Positions 26,679 through 39,597 of a DNA stretch of 64,000 bases are shown here, piece by piece. Location of the stretch: the NCBI GenBank assembly GCA_013396525.1, contig VWYX01000616.1, positions 257,316 to 321,315 of the forward strand. The letters run 5' to 3'. The first letter of the stretch is position 1. Each line of letters opens with the position of its first letter. The notes under the pieces are model-generated. The model was given only the letters and a program-made list of their open reading frames with translations, was not told the origin of the DNA and ran no database searches. Both the position numbers and the translations under genes were made by a program. Source of the stretch: Chaetorhynchus papuensis. Lineage: Eukaryota > Chordata > Aves > Passeriformes > Rhipiduridae.

Positions 26679-28244
26679 AGAATGAAAATTATCATTAAGT
26701 GAGATAGTAAATCAAGTAGGACAGTAGAGCAAACTTCATACAGATGGAGTCGTCTCTGCTTCAGAAAACAAAAAGATTGGCCTAATAAACTGCAACACTT
26801 CTGTTGAGAATTCTCTTTAACAAGATCTCCCTGGAGACAGCATCCTGCATCTCCACAGGGAAATCCAACAGGAAGGCTGGAAGCAATGATGCCATCAGGT
26901 ATGCAGAAGAAGGGTTTCAGTCACTACTGAACCACACCTGTTCTTGGCACAAGCAGGAGCATTGACACAGATTGTTATCTGAGTGGGAATTCTCAAAGTA
27001 AGTCTCACTGATTCTGCCACTAATTCTTTAAGTCAGAGGCTGACATTAACTCATGCTTTTGCAGTTATGTCATGCCATCAGTAAGTAGAATATGCAGTAG
27101 GTGTTAGGAAAAAAACATGCCTTTGGTAAATTTGAGTAGCACACTGTCACTCTTTTACTGTTACTAATGTCTTGCAGAAGATCTGTCAGAAAACTGCTGA
27201 AGAACTTGAAACTCCTTCCTGGAGTTTGAACAGCCCCTTCACTGCACTAGACCAGCAAGACCGTGGGCCAGTTGTCTCAGACCTTTATAATAGATAACAG
27301 ATCTTTACTAGACAAAGATTTTTAATTCTTCCAATTCCCATGATTTTTTTTCTTTTTTTTTTTTTTTTTAACTGATATTCCCACTGTTCATCCTACCTTC
27401 ATCTCACAGACAACACAAACATCTTTGCTGAAAACTAAAGTGGAGGATGCTGCTTCTTGCTTGCCTTGTAATGGTCATTTTCCAGAGCCCACACGGTGGA
27501 GCCAGTTCTTCAAAAGTCACCTTCCTGACACGACTTTCAGCTAACAGGAGGCCTGAGCAGTGCAGATTCCTCTAGTCCTGCACAAGTAACTAAGCATCGA
27601 AACAAATGCAGTTTATGCAAGTTATTCTTGAGCAATAAGACATGGTGTTTAAATAAATATTGATAGTAATGGACTGGTATCCATTTCTATCTAAAAAACT
27701 TCTGTATTTTGTCTGCATGTTTATTCATGCAAACTCTATGTATGTAAGTGCTTTTGCTTCTATAGGCTGAGAATAGTCCAGATAATTCCACTTCTAAAGT
27801 TCCAAAGAACCCCAACACAAGGTAAGAGGAGTTACAGGTGAAAATCTCCCACTGGCATATACTGAACTGGTTGCTGCTTTGAGTAATTATGAGACCAGGA
27901 CTGCAGGAAACATTACCCTGCAAACTAGCAATACCCTGGCTGAACAGCAGTTTCAGTCTACATAGCCCTTTTCTCTCTGCACATGTCTCAGTCGTTCTTC
28001 AAGGTTATGATAATTTCTACACTGAATTAAAACACAAAGACATTTCCATTAAGGTTTGCTTCCTTCAGAGAACAGTGACTTTTTTCTTAACACTGCAGGC
28101 TACCAGCCATTAAGCCCTAATTTAAGAGCTCCCACAATGTTGTGAATTGTCTGTGTAATAAATCTCTGCTGGAGAAAGAGTATAATCGTGAAATATTTTT
28201 TGTTGTCAGACATCATTGAGAAGCAAATGGCACCAGTGTCAGCA

Positions 28245-28465
28245 GCCTATCTAAATTTACAGCTAAACAAATGCTACTGGCCCTTGAATAAACAGATGAA
28301 AGTTGATTTGTTGCCCAACAGTGTGTAAGACCTATAATTGAAACACTGATTTCATTGTCTCTTTTGGGAAAGGTAGGGAATGTAAGTTTAGAAACAATAC
28401 TTTCCATGCCTAATGTCATAGAGCATTTTGCTGTAACTTCCACCACTGAAAAATACTGCAACAGG
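28245..28465 (+). repeat. Duplicated intergenic block 1, copy upstream of gene B
   Basis: Partner of 3041-3260, 11.3 kb upstream of gene B exon 1. The order relative to block 2 is the same as in the gene A copy. Confidence 0.8.
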
Positions 28466-29558
28466 CATAGAGTCAGTGTAATCTAAATAAAGCTGAGGCT
28501 ATGGAATATTTCTTCTGCCTTTAAGGTAATAATTGTGCCAGGACTTACATTGTATTACATACCATAAATATGGCATAGTATTAATTAATAATGAAAATAA
28601 TTATGTTCTTATACTGGCGAACATCATCAGACTATTTTAATGCCACTTTAAGAAGTCCCATAAAATATTTTGAACATTTGCAACGAGATTTCCCATATGT
28701 TCTTTCCATAGCCTCAAAACCCCAAATTCATAATATTTGCTGTGTATACAGGTATCTTCTCCTCATCTTAAAGGTGATGGGGGGTAAAAATCCACGGCAG
28801 ACAATCTTGACTGGCAGTTCTCTGTAAAAGCAACTCCTTGCTGGACTCTGGTTGTGATCTTTTACCCTGGTTATGATCTAGTTTATAGTGAGGTTTGCTT
28901 TCTGGTTTATGTTTCAATCAATTTGATCTTTCAATGGTTAATATTTAACGGTATACAGCAATTAAAATTGTATTAGTTAAATTTAATAAAAGTAAGAATT
29001 GCCATTCAATAGTCGTTTTTGGAATCCTGACAAAATCTGCTGCTTATGCTACTGTGCTGAGTTTGGCTGTCCTATTTAGTGTCTGTCATCCTTGCTGGAA
29101 GCACAGTGTTCCCTTTTCACAGGATCCAACTGATGGGTTTGCCATTTTTACATAAGTTTTCGGTGTTCACTTGCTCTAAATGCTGAACCAAAAGCAACAC
29201 TAGATTACAGCTCTCTTTTTTTTTTCCTTACTTTATTGAAATGTCTTTAATAGGAAATAAAGTCCCATGATTTGGAAAAGATCTGCCTGGAACAAATTCA
29301 CAATACCATCTAGGCAACACTATGCATAGAACCATAAAACTTCAAGTTAAACAGTGAATCCATTACTTGCATTTGTATCTTCACATCACAGGACGTAGGG
29401 TCCAGTTCCTGGTGCAGCTGTTCAAGTGAGTGATCTCTTCACTTGCCAATATTTACTGCGACTGAGCTGTTGAATAAAAGACATGCAAGCACTAAAATTT
29501 GCTGCCTGGATAGACTTCATGAATGTGCATGCACATATTTCCATGTCAGCGAGGGAAC

Positions 29559-30724
29559 TCAAGGAGTAGATGAATTCCATTTATGCAAGTATGGAGAAGT
29601 ATTTGTGACCAGCAAATAAGTGTCATAGCAGTGCCTGGTTATAACCAGACAGAAGAAGACAAGCTGCTGAACATCTTCTTGCCCCAGCTTCTGATTCACT
29701 GTGCGGTCTATCTCAGGCACAAAAATGTCAAGCTTCCCCAGTTGGAACTGGTGAAAGAAATATGTGAGAACATTCACATAATCTTAAAGTCGGATGTGGA
29801 GTTTTGCCAAACAGCCCAGATGGAGAGGGCACAAGGCAGAATTACCTGCAGAAGCTTTCCCGTCTGTGCCTTGTCACAGGGAATCTCTGTATAATCCATC
29901 TATCCTGTTAGCGGTTGCTGCAATTTACGATCCGGCTGTAACTTTCCCATCATTGCATGGACACTTAATTAAAGCATGTAAATTACTTATTTACACTGAC
30001 TTCACTTGGAAAACACCCCTGGTTACAGCTGGGGAAGAAAATGGCACAGTTTTCACCACAAAGCTAAACCCATCTCCATATACATGATAACACTGGCCAC
30101 AGCCCAGAAATCCCTCTTGCTTATGTTTCCAAAATAATCCATGGATCAGTGTTATACACCAAGCATCAGGTCTTGCTGTGGACATGCTTCCTCCTTGTGC
30201 TTCTTTTATATGTACTTGATAAGATCTAGAGAGTATTTTGCCAGCCTGTCTCAATGCACGTCTGTCTTCCTGCTGAACTTGTGCCAGGGCTGTCTCCAGC
30301 AGCAGGGTCTGTTCTAGAGTTTGCCTCAAGGATGCAGGATTCTGGGGGGACCCTGCCACCTTTCTCCTGCTGATGCTTTCTTGCTTATCCATGCCTGGTC
30401 CAGAACAGACTGCTTCTCTTTATGTGGGAGATGGTCACTGCAGGCTGCAAACTGAACTGGCATAGCCAATGTGGACTTAAGAGGAATTTTTTTTGTCCTA
30501 GCAGGCAGGCAGAGTTGCAAAACTTCCTGGACTTCTTTAGGAGTTCCCTGCACTAGGCAGCTCTCTGGTTGACCCATCTCATGAGCACCAGACTCTTGCA
30601 GGTACAATCTTTCTACAGAAATGCATGTTTCTGGTTTATCCTGCATTGCCATCTCCATTGTACCAGTGGCACAAGCTGTTATTCCTGAGATGGTTACCCA
30701 TCCATCTAGTAACACGCTTCTCAA
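29559..30724 (-). pseudogene. Possible decayed coding relic (minus-strand open frames)
   Basis: Two overlapping minus-strand frames of 132 and 133 codons (30326-30724 and 29991-30392) are offset by one frameshift. A further open stretch of 72 codons lies at 29559-29777. The composition is protein-like, rich in Gln, Glu, Arg and Lys (for example LLLETALAQVQQEDRRALRQ), and the AT content is lower than around it. I do not recognise the family. There is no promoter, splice pattern or poly(A) tract to make it a gene. It may be chance. Confidence 0.25.
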
Positions 30725-30802
30725 GCATGTTGCAGTTGTTCCACCTAACCTGCTGTACAGTCAGTGCAGCAAACCTGTTGGCTCCACAATTAAACACGGG
30801 TG

Positions 30803-30805
<3 letters not shown>

Positions 30806-30836
<31 letters not shown>
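30806..30836 (+). repeat. (TG)n microsatellite
   Basis: About 15 uninterrupted TG dinucleotides between the two genes. Confidence 0.97.
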
Positions 30837-30839
<3 letters not shown>

Positions 30840-31466
30840 CATGAAGCAGCAAGTATTTTCCAGGGTTTTGAAAGGAATTGAAAGGTAGCAGGCAAAACAA
30901 TGCAGTTGACAGAAACGCCTGGATGGCATTCAGAAAGTATCCAAATGAGCTCACAATTATGTGTTGTAGCTGCACTGCATTGCAAAGTGGGTAGATGGGA
31001 ACACATGTTGAAATAGGCCAAGTGTTTTACCCGCATTCCAGCCAAGAGTGCCAACACATTTTTAACATTCGCCTGGATAGGTTTACCTGGGTTTTTATTT
31101 CTAGCTTTTCCATGTATAAAAAAAATTTACCTAAAAATGTGCCAAAATTACTGGTACTAACAAAATATGCTCTTTTTTTTCTTGTTTCAGTATAGATTTT
31201 TGTCCATGTGGACTTTTAAATAATGCAAGCGGCAGAGCAGAGTATGCTATAGCAGCTCTTTGATTTTGTAGACAAGTAGCAATAAAACCATAATAAATCC
31301 TGGCAGAAAGATATTTTATAGAGCTATTGACTCCTTGTCAGCAAGTATCAGTTCCTTGACAACAGAAACTGTAGGGAAAAATTGGGGATTATGATATAAT
31401 AGCAAAATAATTCAACTCAGCATGTTGTTTTTCTTATTTTGGCAGACAAAGATGTTGCTGCTTATA

Positions 31467-31735
31467 GGTTTCCATTCATGCCTACCATGTTTTCCATAGC
31501 CTGGCACAGATTTCAGTGAGGTGGAAGGCATATGACAAACTGGCTTCTTGGTTGCAACATGCCACACCAACTACGGCATGCCCAATGAAAAGCACTGTGT
31601 GACTGTCTTTTGCACAGTGCCGGGCGTGCTATGTGCAACCTGCTGCAAAACAATGTGGTGCTCTCTGCAGCTTCTTCTTCTGCTTCATTATTTTCCACAA
31701 ATTCCTTATTAAAATAGAAGGTACATTATATTAAT
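31467..31735 (+). repeat. Duplicated intergenic block 2, copy upstream of gene B
   Basis: Partner of 7132-7400, 8.1 kb upstream of gene B exon 1. The similarity fades just before the CR1 ORF2 relic at 32.06 kb. Confidence 0.8.
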
Positions 31736-32059
31736 GTTTGCACTTAGTAGGCACAAAACAATAATTCCAAAACAGTTCTGTAATTTGGTGCAACTGCTCT
31801 GCAGTCTGGCTCTGCCCTGAAACAGAGTTAAAGCAGGTATACAGCCTGCCCTACTGACTGAGCAAGCTCTGCTTCTCCTTGCCTGTGGTGCTCCAGCCCA
31901 CGGTCTTGCCGGCCCTCCACTGCACTTGCAATGCTTATTCAACGTCTTTCTTGCAATAGCAGGCTCAAAATTGGATTCTAGAACCACTTGCACAAGTGTT
32001 GAAGTTGGAAATTATTATTCCTGCCAGCCTGCTGGCTACGCTCTTGTTAGTGTAGCTCA

Positions 32060-32330
32060 GTGAGCACCACAGCAAGGGCACGCTGCTGACTCAACTCATT
32101 TGTTGTCCACCAGGATCTCCACATCTTTTTGTGCAAAGGTGCCTGCTGGCCAGTCAGCCCCAGCCCATCCTCTCCAGCTGCAGGACTTTGCACTCCCTTT
32201 GTTGAACTGCTTCAGGCTCCTGTCAGCCCATTTCTTCGGCCTGTCTGGGCTCCTCTGGATAGCAGTTTGTGATTTCATCCTCGAACTCGCTGAGGGTATA
32301 TTTTGTGCCATTGTTCAGGTCATTAAAGTT
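32060..32330 (-). mobile_element. Decayed CR1 LINE ORF2 fragment (reverse transcriptase region)
   Basis: Minus-strand translation resembles CR1 ORF2 across two frames. The first part (about 32,330-32,270) reads NFNDLNNGTKYTLSEF, matching the region before the RT catalytic box. After a frameshift, AIQRSPDRPKKWADRSLKQF, NKGSAKS and AQKDVEILVDNK (32,263-32,099) follow in order. A further shift gives ELSQQRALAVV. The usual FADD box reads FEDE, so the piece is inactive. Nearby flanking sequence could not be assigned to the element. Confidence 0.72.
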
Positions 32331-35300
32331 CAGCCAGTAATAAGACAAATGAGATTTCACTCCAGAACAATAATGGATACTCTGGTGGACCAAATCTTGT
32401 TCACTGTATTTGAATAAAGTTAATCTCAATTGTCATTATCTCTTTGACTTGCCTCTTTTTGATCATAGGTGTACGAAATTTCAAGGATGGGGAATATGTG
32501 TATACTGCATTGCCTTTTAGCAATGCATCACTCCTCTTACAGGACATATTTATTGACGTCACCATCTGGTCTTGTCACTTCTCCCCTCACAGACATTGTA
32601 ATCTGCCTTCATTTTCTTCTCTCTGTTTTATGGACTCCTGGCAACCAGCCTATCTTCTATCATGCAAATAATTCTTGCACCACAAACCTTTTTCCATTTT
32701 TTAAATTCACTGCTGTTCCTTACCACTTGGCCTCCTTTCCCTTTTCTGCCTGCCCCAAGGATTTATACCAGTCTCAGTAATCCCTTTACCATGCTTAGTT
32801 CCCATTCTCCTTACAGCAAGAGCTCCATATGTCCCTTTTCCAGGCTATTCTCCTTATGACACAATAGAGGCTTCATATCCCTCTTCCTCCCCTTATTTAC
32901 TTCTTCTGTCTTGCCGCTTGGCCAATAAATCACTCAGTGATTTATCAGTAAATATGCCTAATTGGGAAGATGAATAGGGAAGACGCTCAGTTTGTAGCTG
33001 GGCAGAACAATATTAACTGGTGTGACCAGCTGGCTGTTTATTTGATCTGCAGAAAACTGCAGAGTTATTTAGGCTACTGGAGTGCTGTGGTGCTGCCCAT
33101 TCCACCGTTATCACGTTACTTCCAAGCAGAAAGAAATGTCACCAACATGATGTCATAACACTCAGCCAACTGGCTTATGTGATGCTGATCCCAACACATT
33201 TTTGAAATACACTACAGTTCTGAGGTTGGATCTTTCTAGGTTAGGCAAGCTTATATATACTGCATGTACTAAAATGCCTCCCATTTGTCAGCACAACATT
33301 TACCTCATATTTTTATTCCGTTGCATATGCATATTTCTCAGATTGAATAGCACACCTACTGTAGCACTGCACCTGACCACCAGTGCAGTAAGAATTAACA
33401 CTAATGGGATTTTATTCCAACTGGTTGCCTTCCACATATAGATGCAAGACTAAAATGTTACTTTCTGAGTACATCCTTTTGAAAAGTGGTGTTTCATTCA
33501 CTTCCTTGAAAGATCATGTCATTGTCAGCAGCAATATTCCACTGTATTGACTCATAATAATGAAATGAGAAATGTCTGCTTAGTATTTTTTAAGCCAATT
33601 GCTCTTCTGGCTGTGACCAGCTGATTTGCAAGTTTTTGTGTGTTTATATTCAATAATGGTCAAACAATTGAACTATTTTGCATCTTCCTTTCTTTGAGTA
33701 AAACTATAGATAACTTTGCCAGCTTCCTTTAGAAGCAGCTGATAGCCATTCTTGTGAAGTGGGACTTCATTCCTCTCTCCTGGTGACATATTAAGTACGA
33801 CTTTATTGCTCTCCCCTGGTGATCCACAAAATATTCAGAGGACTTTTAGCTCCTAAATTTCCTCTACTTAAGCTGTTATGTATATTCATCACCAAACTTA
33901 ACATTTAAGGGCTCTGGATGCAATCTCTGAAGATAGTGTGAAATACCTGCTGCAGCCTCATTATTTGCAATACAGGAACCAAAGATAGCTTGGATAATTT
34001 TTCCACAGATCTCTTCTCTATTCCTTCTACTCTGTGCTCCAGTTTGTAAATACTACATTAAAAGTTTATTTTGAGGGTAAAACAGATGTAAAAGGGTGAG
34101 CTGGAATTCTCCATTTCTTGCAGAAATAAGTCTAAAGAAGCAAGCATGGCCTTAGTAAGCATAGCCTTTTGGCAAAGGCTCAGCTCCTGAGATCAATGCT
34201 TCTCCATTGCTTTATTCTCCTTTGTACAAACAATGTAGGATGAGGAGGAAGAGGCAAAGAAAAAAAAAATATACTGTTTGGGAGAGAATGCTTGAATTAA
34301 TGACACAGTTTGTATCAGTGTTTTTATGAATAAGCCAAAACTGGGGTTGGGGTATTGCTATATAAATGGCAGCATGTGATGAGAAATAGGTCTGATGATC
34401 TTACTTGCACCTGCTATTGATCTGCCTTGTAATGGAACAAGGAATTTTTCTGTTTTAATAGTGGAGTTTCTCAATCTCCACTTAGTTCTAAATAAAAACC
34501 ATGCAAGGAACAAGATTCTTTGGATGAGAATCCTGTAATAACCTAATGCAGCAGGAGCTGGCTCTTCCTAGACCTCATAACAGAAATTACAGAAGTACCA
34601 TAGAACTTTCCTAAATTTTACTCTTTTGTTATGCAAGAAGGTGGCTGGCATAACCTCCACAGTTACACGCTAGAAGTCTTTTCACTGACTCTATAACTTG
34701 ACCCTCTGTGTGGCTGGCTTGTGTCAGAGCTTGTCTCTTTTTTCTCATTTTCTCAGCAAAATGACAGTATGTGGAATTTTTGTAGACAGAGATGAAAGCA
34801 TCGTAGTTGCTGAGATATCTGGGAAATACAGAGATAACTTGAAAGAAAAAATTTACCTTTATATTTATAATAAAAGTAAAAATTACACATTCTGATCTGA
34901 TGAGTTTTGTAATTGCACATGTCTAAATCCAGGAATGATGACACAATTACACTACAGAGAAACAGAGTTGTTCTTAGAGTGATTAATGCACCAATCTGAT
35001 TTGAATGAACAGCCTTTTATTAAAGCATATTTGTCTATGCCCTGTACCTAAATTCAGAATAAGCTTCAAAACATTTCTCCATCCCCACTGACAAATCCCT
35101 AGTTTTAAAGGTGATTAGTATTATGTGGAAAAATATCTATCTGAAGTGTAAAGTCCAAGCATATGCCTGAGAAGTAAATATAACTGTCCAACCTAAACCT
35201 CCTGGCCAACTATGTGCCTTTGCCTCTTTGAACAGGAATTATCCTTGTACTTGTTCAAAATGAGACTACAGGCTCTTGAGTTAATGATCTTTTGTCTCAT

Positions 35301-38300
35301 GCCTCTGAAAGGAGAAGTGAATAATCATAAGGGATGGAAACAATATATAGAGGTGATAGTCTGCTAATCTGTCAAGGATCTTGCACTAATTCCTGGTCCC
35401 TTGAGCAAAGCCTAAATAAAGTCATTTGAGAGGAATCGCTATGTCAGGATTGCTAGAAATAGTAACCTCCTCCACTCTCTGGAAGTGAGTTATGAAACAC
35501 GAGCAAACACAACCTCTTCATCTATTTCTGGAAGTAATTTTTGTATCTTTGTCCCCACCAGTAGTATCAAGGCTTTGGCTGATGGATCCTCACAATTGCA
35601 AATCTACTCTCCCACCATGTTCCTCAGAGCTTTTAGTTTGCTGACAGGGGAAAGAGGATTCATGCTGCACTTTCAGTCCTAGGACTTTGCCTCTCACTAG
35701 CTATACTGCAGAACTATTTAAGTTCTGATACATTGCAGCCCTTCTAATAAAGGTAGGTAAGGTGCAGGATCTGGACCATAATCTTAAAGTGCTGAGCTTC
35801 ATCTTACATCAAAACCATTTCATGGAATATTTAAAGGCATTTGAACCATAAACATCTTCTGATAAAGACATGCTACAGTGAATGTGGTCAGAGGAAGAGC
35901 AAGAGCTAGGCCATTTTAGACTGGGAAGTGGGAATGCTGTTAAGTTTATAAAGATTGTGGGTTTCTCTTCCAGACCTTCCTTTTGTGTGTTTGGATCTTA
36001 AGACTAAGAATTTTATCACATCAGTTAGTACAAAAGATTGAGAATAAATGGTTCATATAAGCTTTAGAAAATTATCCTGGTAAACTTAACCACCGGTTTA
36101 ACACTGGACTAGTCTTTTTAATTTCCAACTTACAGCTTAAATTCAGTGCAAATTAATATTAATATAAACTATACCTAAGTGAACAAGAGCAACCAAATTG
36201 TGGGATTTTCACAGCAGACATGCAGAGTTTGCTTTTATGAAGTGATGACATCATTCTTACTGTTGTAAGCCTTAGTGCCAAGAGCACACATGAGCAGATT
36301 GATCCACTCTTAAATGGAGATTTACATTTCAGCATATATGCCATCTGGGCAATGCTTACAGCAACACCATAATGGCTAACTAACTAGAAACGTCCCAGGA
36401 TTCTGTGTATTGAATTTGTGTGTTTATTTTTTCATGGATACATGCTGTCTGGTGAATTTGAATCTCACGTCCTGAATGTTCTTAATTTCTGAACTCAATG
36501 ATTAACCTTTAAATCAATTTAAAAATAGAGACCAAGCATGTCTTAATTTTTTTGATAAATCTGACTTTAACATTATCTAAAGCAGCAGGAGATTTATTAG
36601 TTACAACACAGAGAGGGGACCCACCAAATTGTGACCTGTGGTCTGCCCTGAAATGATTTTCTGTATCTCATCAAGATACAAGAACAACAAAACTTGTTGG
36701 AAGTCATGGTTTTAGGGATTTTTGTGCATGGGGTGAACCATAAGAATCCTGGAATCCTATTTCTAACTCTCTCATTATTCTGCTTTGCAATCATGAACTA
36801 CTCCCGGTGTTCCTGACTACCTATCTCTTTTTAGACCACCCCTGCTTGAGACCAAATTCAATCTTGACCATTGTCTTCTACGCCATCTGCGCACCTTCTT
36901 AGAACACTTCTTGTGTCCAGACCATGTTCAGTAATGAAGAGCCCAGAAAAGAACTCTTAAAAGCTTTCTTTTACTGGCAGAGAAGAACAGTGTTTTTAAG
37001 GGATTCTACACAGGTCTTTTCTGAGAATGAAGTGAGTGAGTATTTTATCTAGAGAGAGGTGTTGATGGACGCAGCACACTCAGGCTTAGGGAAAGGAGCA
37101 AAATCCAGAGGGAAGGGGTAAGAACACTGTCTTGAATAATGAAGAAGAGCAAAGTGGAAATAGCCAGAAGAAAGCCTCCTGTCCCATTTTGTCCTCTTGA
37201 TGACCCTCAAGTCCGAGAGAAAAAGAGCTCAGTGAAAGCAGATACACAAAAGACATTTTTTTCCCCTCAGAAATACCTTATTTATTTGATTTAAAGGTCT
37301 AAATTGAAGTGTCTAATGTTAAAATATTTTCTTAGATTGCTTCCTCCTTCTTTCCACAGTCATTTATAGGTTATCTAAATGCCAAGAAGTTCAGAACAAA
37401 CACTGACTCTGAAAAATTGCTATGTGCCTGAGAGCTCAGGACAGAAATTTCAGTGTCCACTGAGTCTTCCTACCGAGGCAGTAAAGTACAACCTCAAATC
37501 TGTCCATTAAAGGTGGTTTAAAAGACACGGTGCTTTTATCTCACATGCTCATGATCTAAAGAGTTGTCTGTGGGTCATGGCAGTGAGAAGATGCTCAGAA
37601 ATGGAAGTGAAAATTCAGGAAGAGGTGGGAAATAGTATGTGCTCTGTCAGGCATAAATACAAAGCTCCTGTGTACCTTGTTCATGTCTCCACTTTTAATA
37701 TTGCAAAGTCACTGGAATACCTTGGGTGGTTCCAAACCTCGATCCGTTATCTTGACTCAAATTGTTCATGGCAAAGTTACACATAATTGTTCATTGGCTA
37801 ACACTGCTCTATAGCTTCAATAACTCTTATAATTTGTTGGTGTTTATGTCTCTGATGAAGCATATATAAAGACAGCTGTCACTTATCCTCTTACCATTTG
37901 TTTGCTATGCAAAGCACACTAAGCTTTTATAGTCTCATCTTATAAAAGAGGCTCTTTAATGGCCTTGTCTCCTCTGCACCTGTTGCAATTCATCGTCATT
38001 CAGCTTCATGAGGCCAGCAGACCTGTCTCAGAGGAGGTAATCTCCAGCTCCAGTGACATGTCCTTGGTTCGTTTCTGGGTTTTCCTGCTTTTCTGCCTGG
38101 TAATGCTTATTGACATGTTATCAACAGCAGACCCACTCTTCTTCCTTCTCTTTCACTTGCTCTTCATATCAGAAAAAATTTATCAGCCAGGACTATGATT
38201 CAAGACCACCATGTTGCACTTTCTGCTATTAAATTCACCACTGTAGTTTACATGACATTTGGGAATCTGAATTTTTCTGCATGATGACTCCTCGCTTCCA

Positions 38301-39102
38301 TCCTGTGCCATTTGCATTTTCCTTCAACCAACTTGTACTTTTTCCCCCCACTTCATTACTAGCAAGTAAAATAAGGTCACTTCTTCTTATACAGAAAGTC
38401 TTCTAAAATTTAAATGAGGAATCCATCTTTCAGTCCAGTGTTTTTTCTTCTACTTAGTCAGTCCCTGACTTTTACACCATTGGTGCTAACCTCTGTCTGT
38501 TCTATCTCATCTGGGAATTCTGTATCAGAACAACAAATATTTTTAGAAGCAAATTGACTTCTGTGTGTCACATAAGGAACACATGCCTGCTAGCAAATAT
38601 GCTTACAATTTTAAGTGCAATCTGATGCATAACACCCTGCTAAATGAAAGGAGAATTAGAGCTGAAGCAAAACAAACAAATCCTGTGCTTAATTTGATAA
38701 TAATGATTTTATCTGGAGCTGGCAGGAGCTGTATCTTCAGCTAGTGTAATGATTTCCATTTTCCAAGAAACCTTGCCATAGAGGAAGCAGCACGTTTTTA
38801 AAAGCTGGAGCAATTAATGCCACTGAATTTTTGCAGAGAAGCTGTTTATGAAGGCAACGGGAAACTGCACAGCAGGGAGCAGCGCTGGAACCCAAGCGAA
38901 TACAGAGGAATTTCGTAGGGAAGGGTGCGAACCTGTGATAGCCATTTGAACGGAGACGCTGTTGGACCCGTCCTCTCACCCCCTGCTGGCCCCTGGCTCG
39001 GGGCTGTGTCACACATCCAGGAGGGATACACGTCTCCAACACGACCTCCTGGGGGGGGACTCAGCCTCTCCGAACCGGACAGGCCTTACGCCAAAGAGGC
39101 TT

Positions 39103-39127
39103 TCTACAAAAAGCCATAAAAAGCCCC
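39103..39127 (+). promoter_or_regulatory. Degenerate TATA-motif copies 390 bp upstream of the gene B TATA
   Basis: TCTACAAAAAGCC (39103-39115) differs by one base from the TCTATAAAAAGCC shared by both promoters. ATAAAAAGCCCC (39116-39127) follows directly. This may be a relic or weak alternative core promoter. No transcript evidence is available. Confidence 0.4.
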
Positions 39128-39129
39128 GC

Positions 39130-39160
39130 CAGCCTGCCTGTGACCTGCACAGGCAGGCTG
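39130..39160. other. Perfect 13-bp inverted repeat, 5-nt loop
   Basis: CAGCCTGCCTGTG (39130-39142) is followed by acctg and then its exact reverse complement (39148-39160). It starts three bases after the TATA-like pair at 39103-39127. The stem is too short for a typical miRNA precursor. Confidence 0.75.
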
Positions 39161-39493
39161 AGGCTTCCCGGCTGATCTGGCTATGTGTCCGCGCATGCAT
39201 GCGTACACATCTCACTTGAATTTGAAAACTATTCCTACATTGCCTGTGCCTAGTGCTAGACATCTGTGCTTTTCTATATTCCCATCTCCCCGGCGCCGGG
39301 GCAGGCGGTGGCAGCCCTTTGCCCTCGCTGGGCATTCCCGGCACGGCCCCGGGCCGGCTCCGTCCCCCGCATTCCCGGGGGGACAGCGGGAGCCGGGCGG
39401 GCGGTGCGAGGCAGCGCGGCTCTCCCCGCCCCCGGCTGCCGGGGCCGTCCCGGCCCTCGGGCGGCGGGGACGGGCATGGATTTGGCGGGAGTC

Positions 39494-39500
39494 TATAAAA
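39494..39500 (+). promoter_or_regulatory. TATA box of gene B
   Basis: TATAAAA in gtcTATAAAAAgcc, 58 nt before the ATG. It predicts transcription start near 39,525 and a 5' UTR of roughly 25-30 nt. Confidence 0.82.
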
Positions 39501-39551
39501 AGCCGCCGTGAGACGAGGCCGCCGTCCTGCCAGAGCCGCCGGCACCGCACC

Positions 39552-39597
39552 ATGATCAACCCCAACTACTACCCCTGGGGCTACGACAGCGACAACG
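39552..39597 (+). CDS. CA3: Gene B exon 1 (coding part)
   Basis: The ATG follows ggcaccgcacc, 58 nt downstream of the TATA box, with no earlier ATG between. It encodes MINPNYYPWGYDSDN plus the first Gly base. The last 15 nt before the donor match gene A exon 1 closely. The donor is G|GTGAGC, phase 1. Confidence 0.92.

Larger units (their letters stand above)
22330..39090. other. Region between the two genes
   Basis: 3' flank of gene A and 5' flank of gene B. It holds AATAAA candidates, the AAAC, TA and TG microsatellites, one assembly gap, the second copies of blocks 1 and 2, the unexplained minus-strand frames and the CR1 ORF2 relic. From about 32.4 to 38.7 kb nothing recognisable was found. 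Confidence 0.7.

Noticed and set aside
26336..26702. Open frames crossing the N run
   Set aside because: They consist almost entirely of undetermined residues from the assembly gap and a TA repeat.
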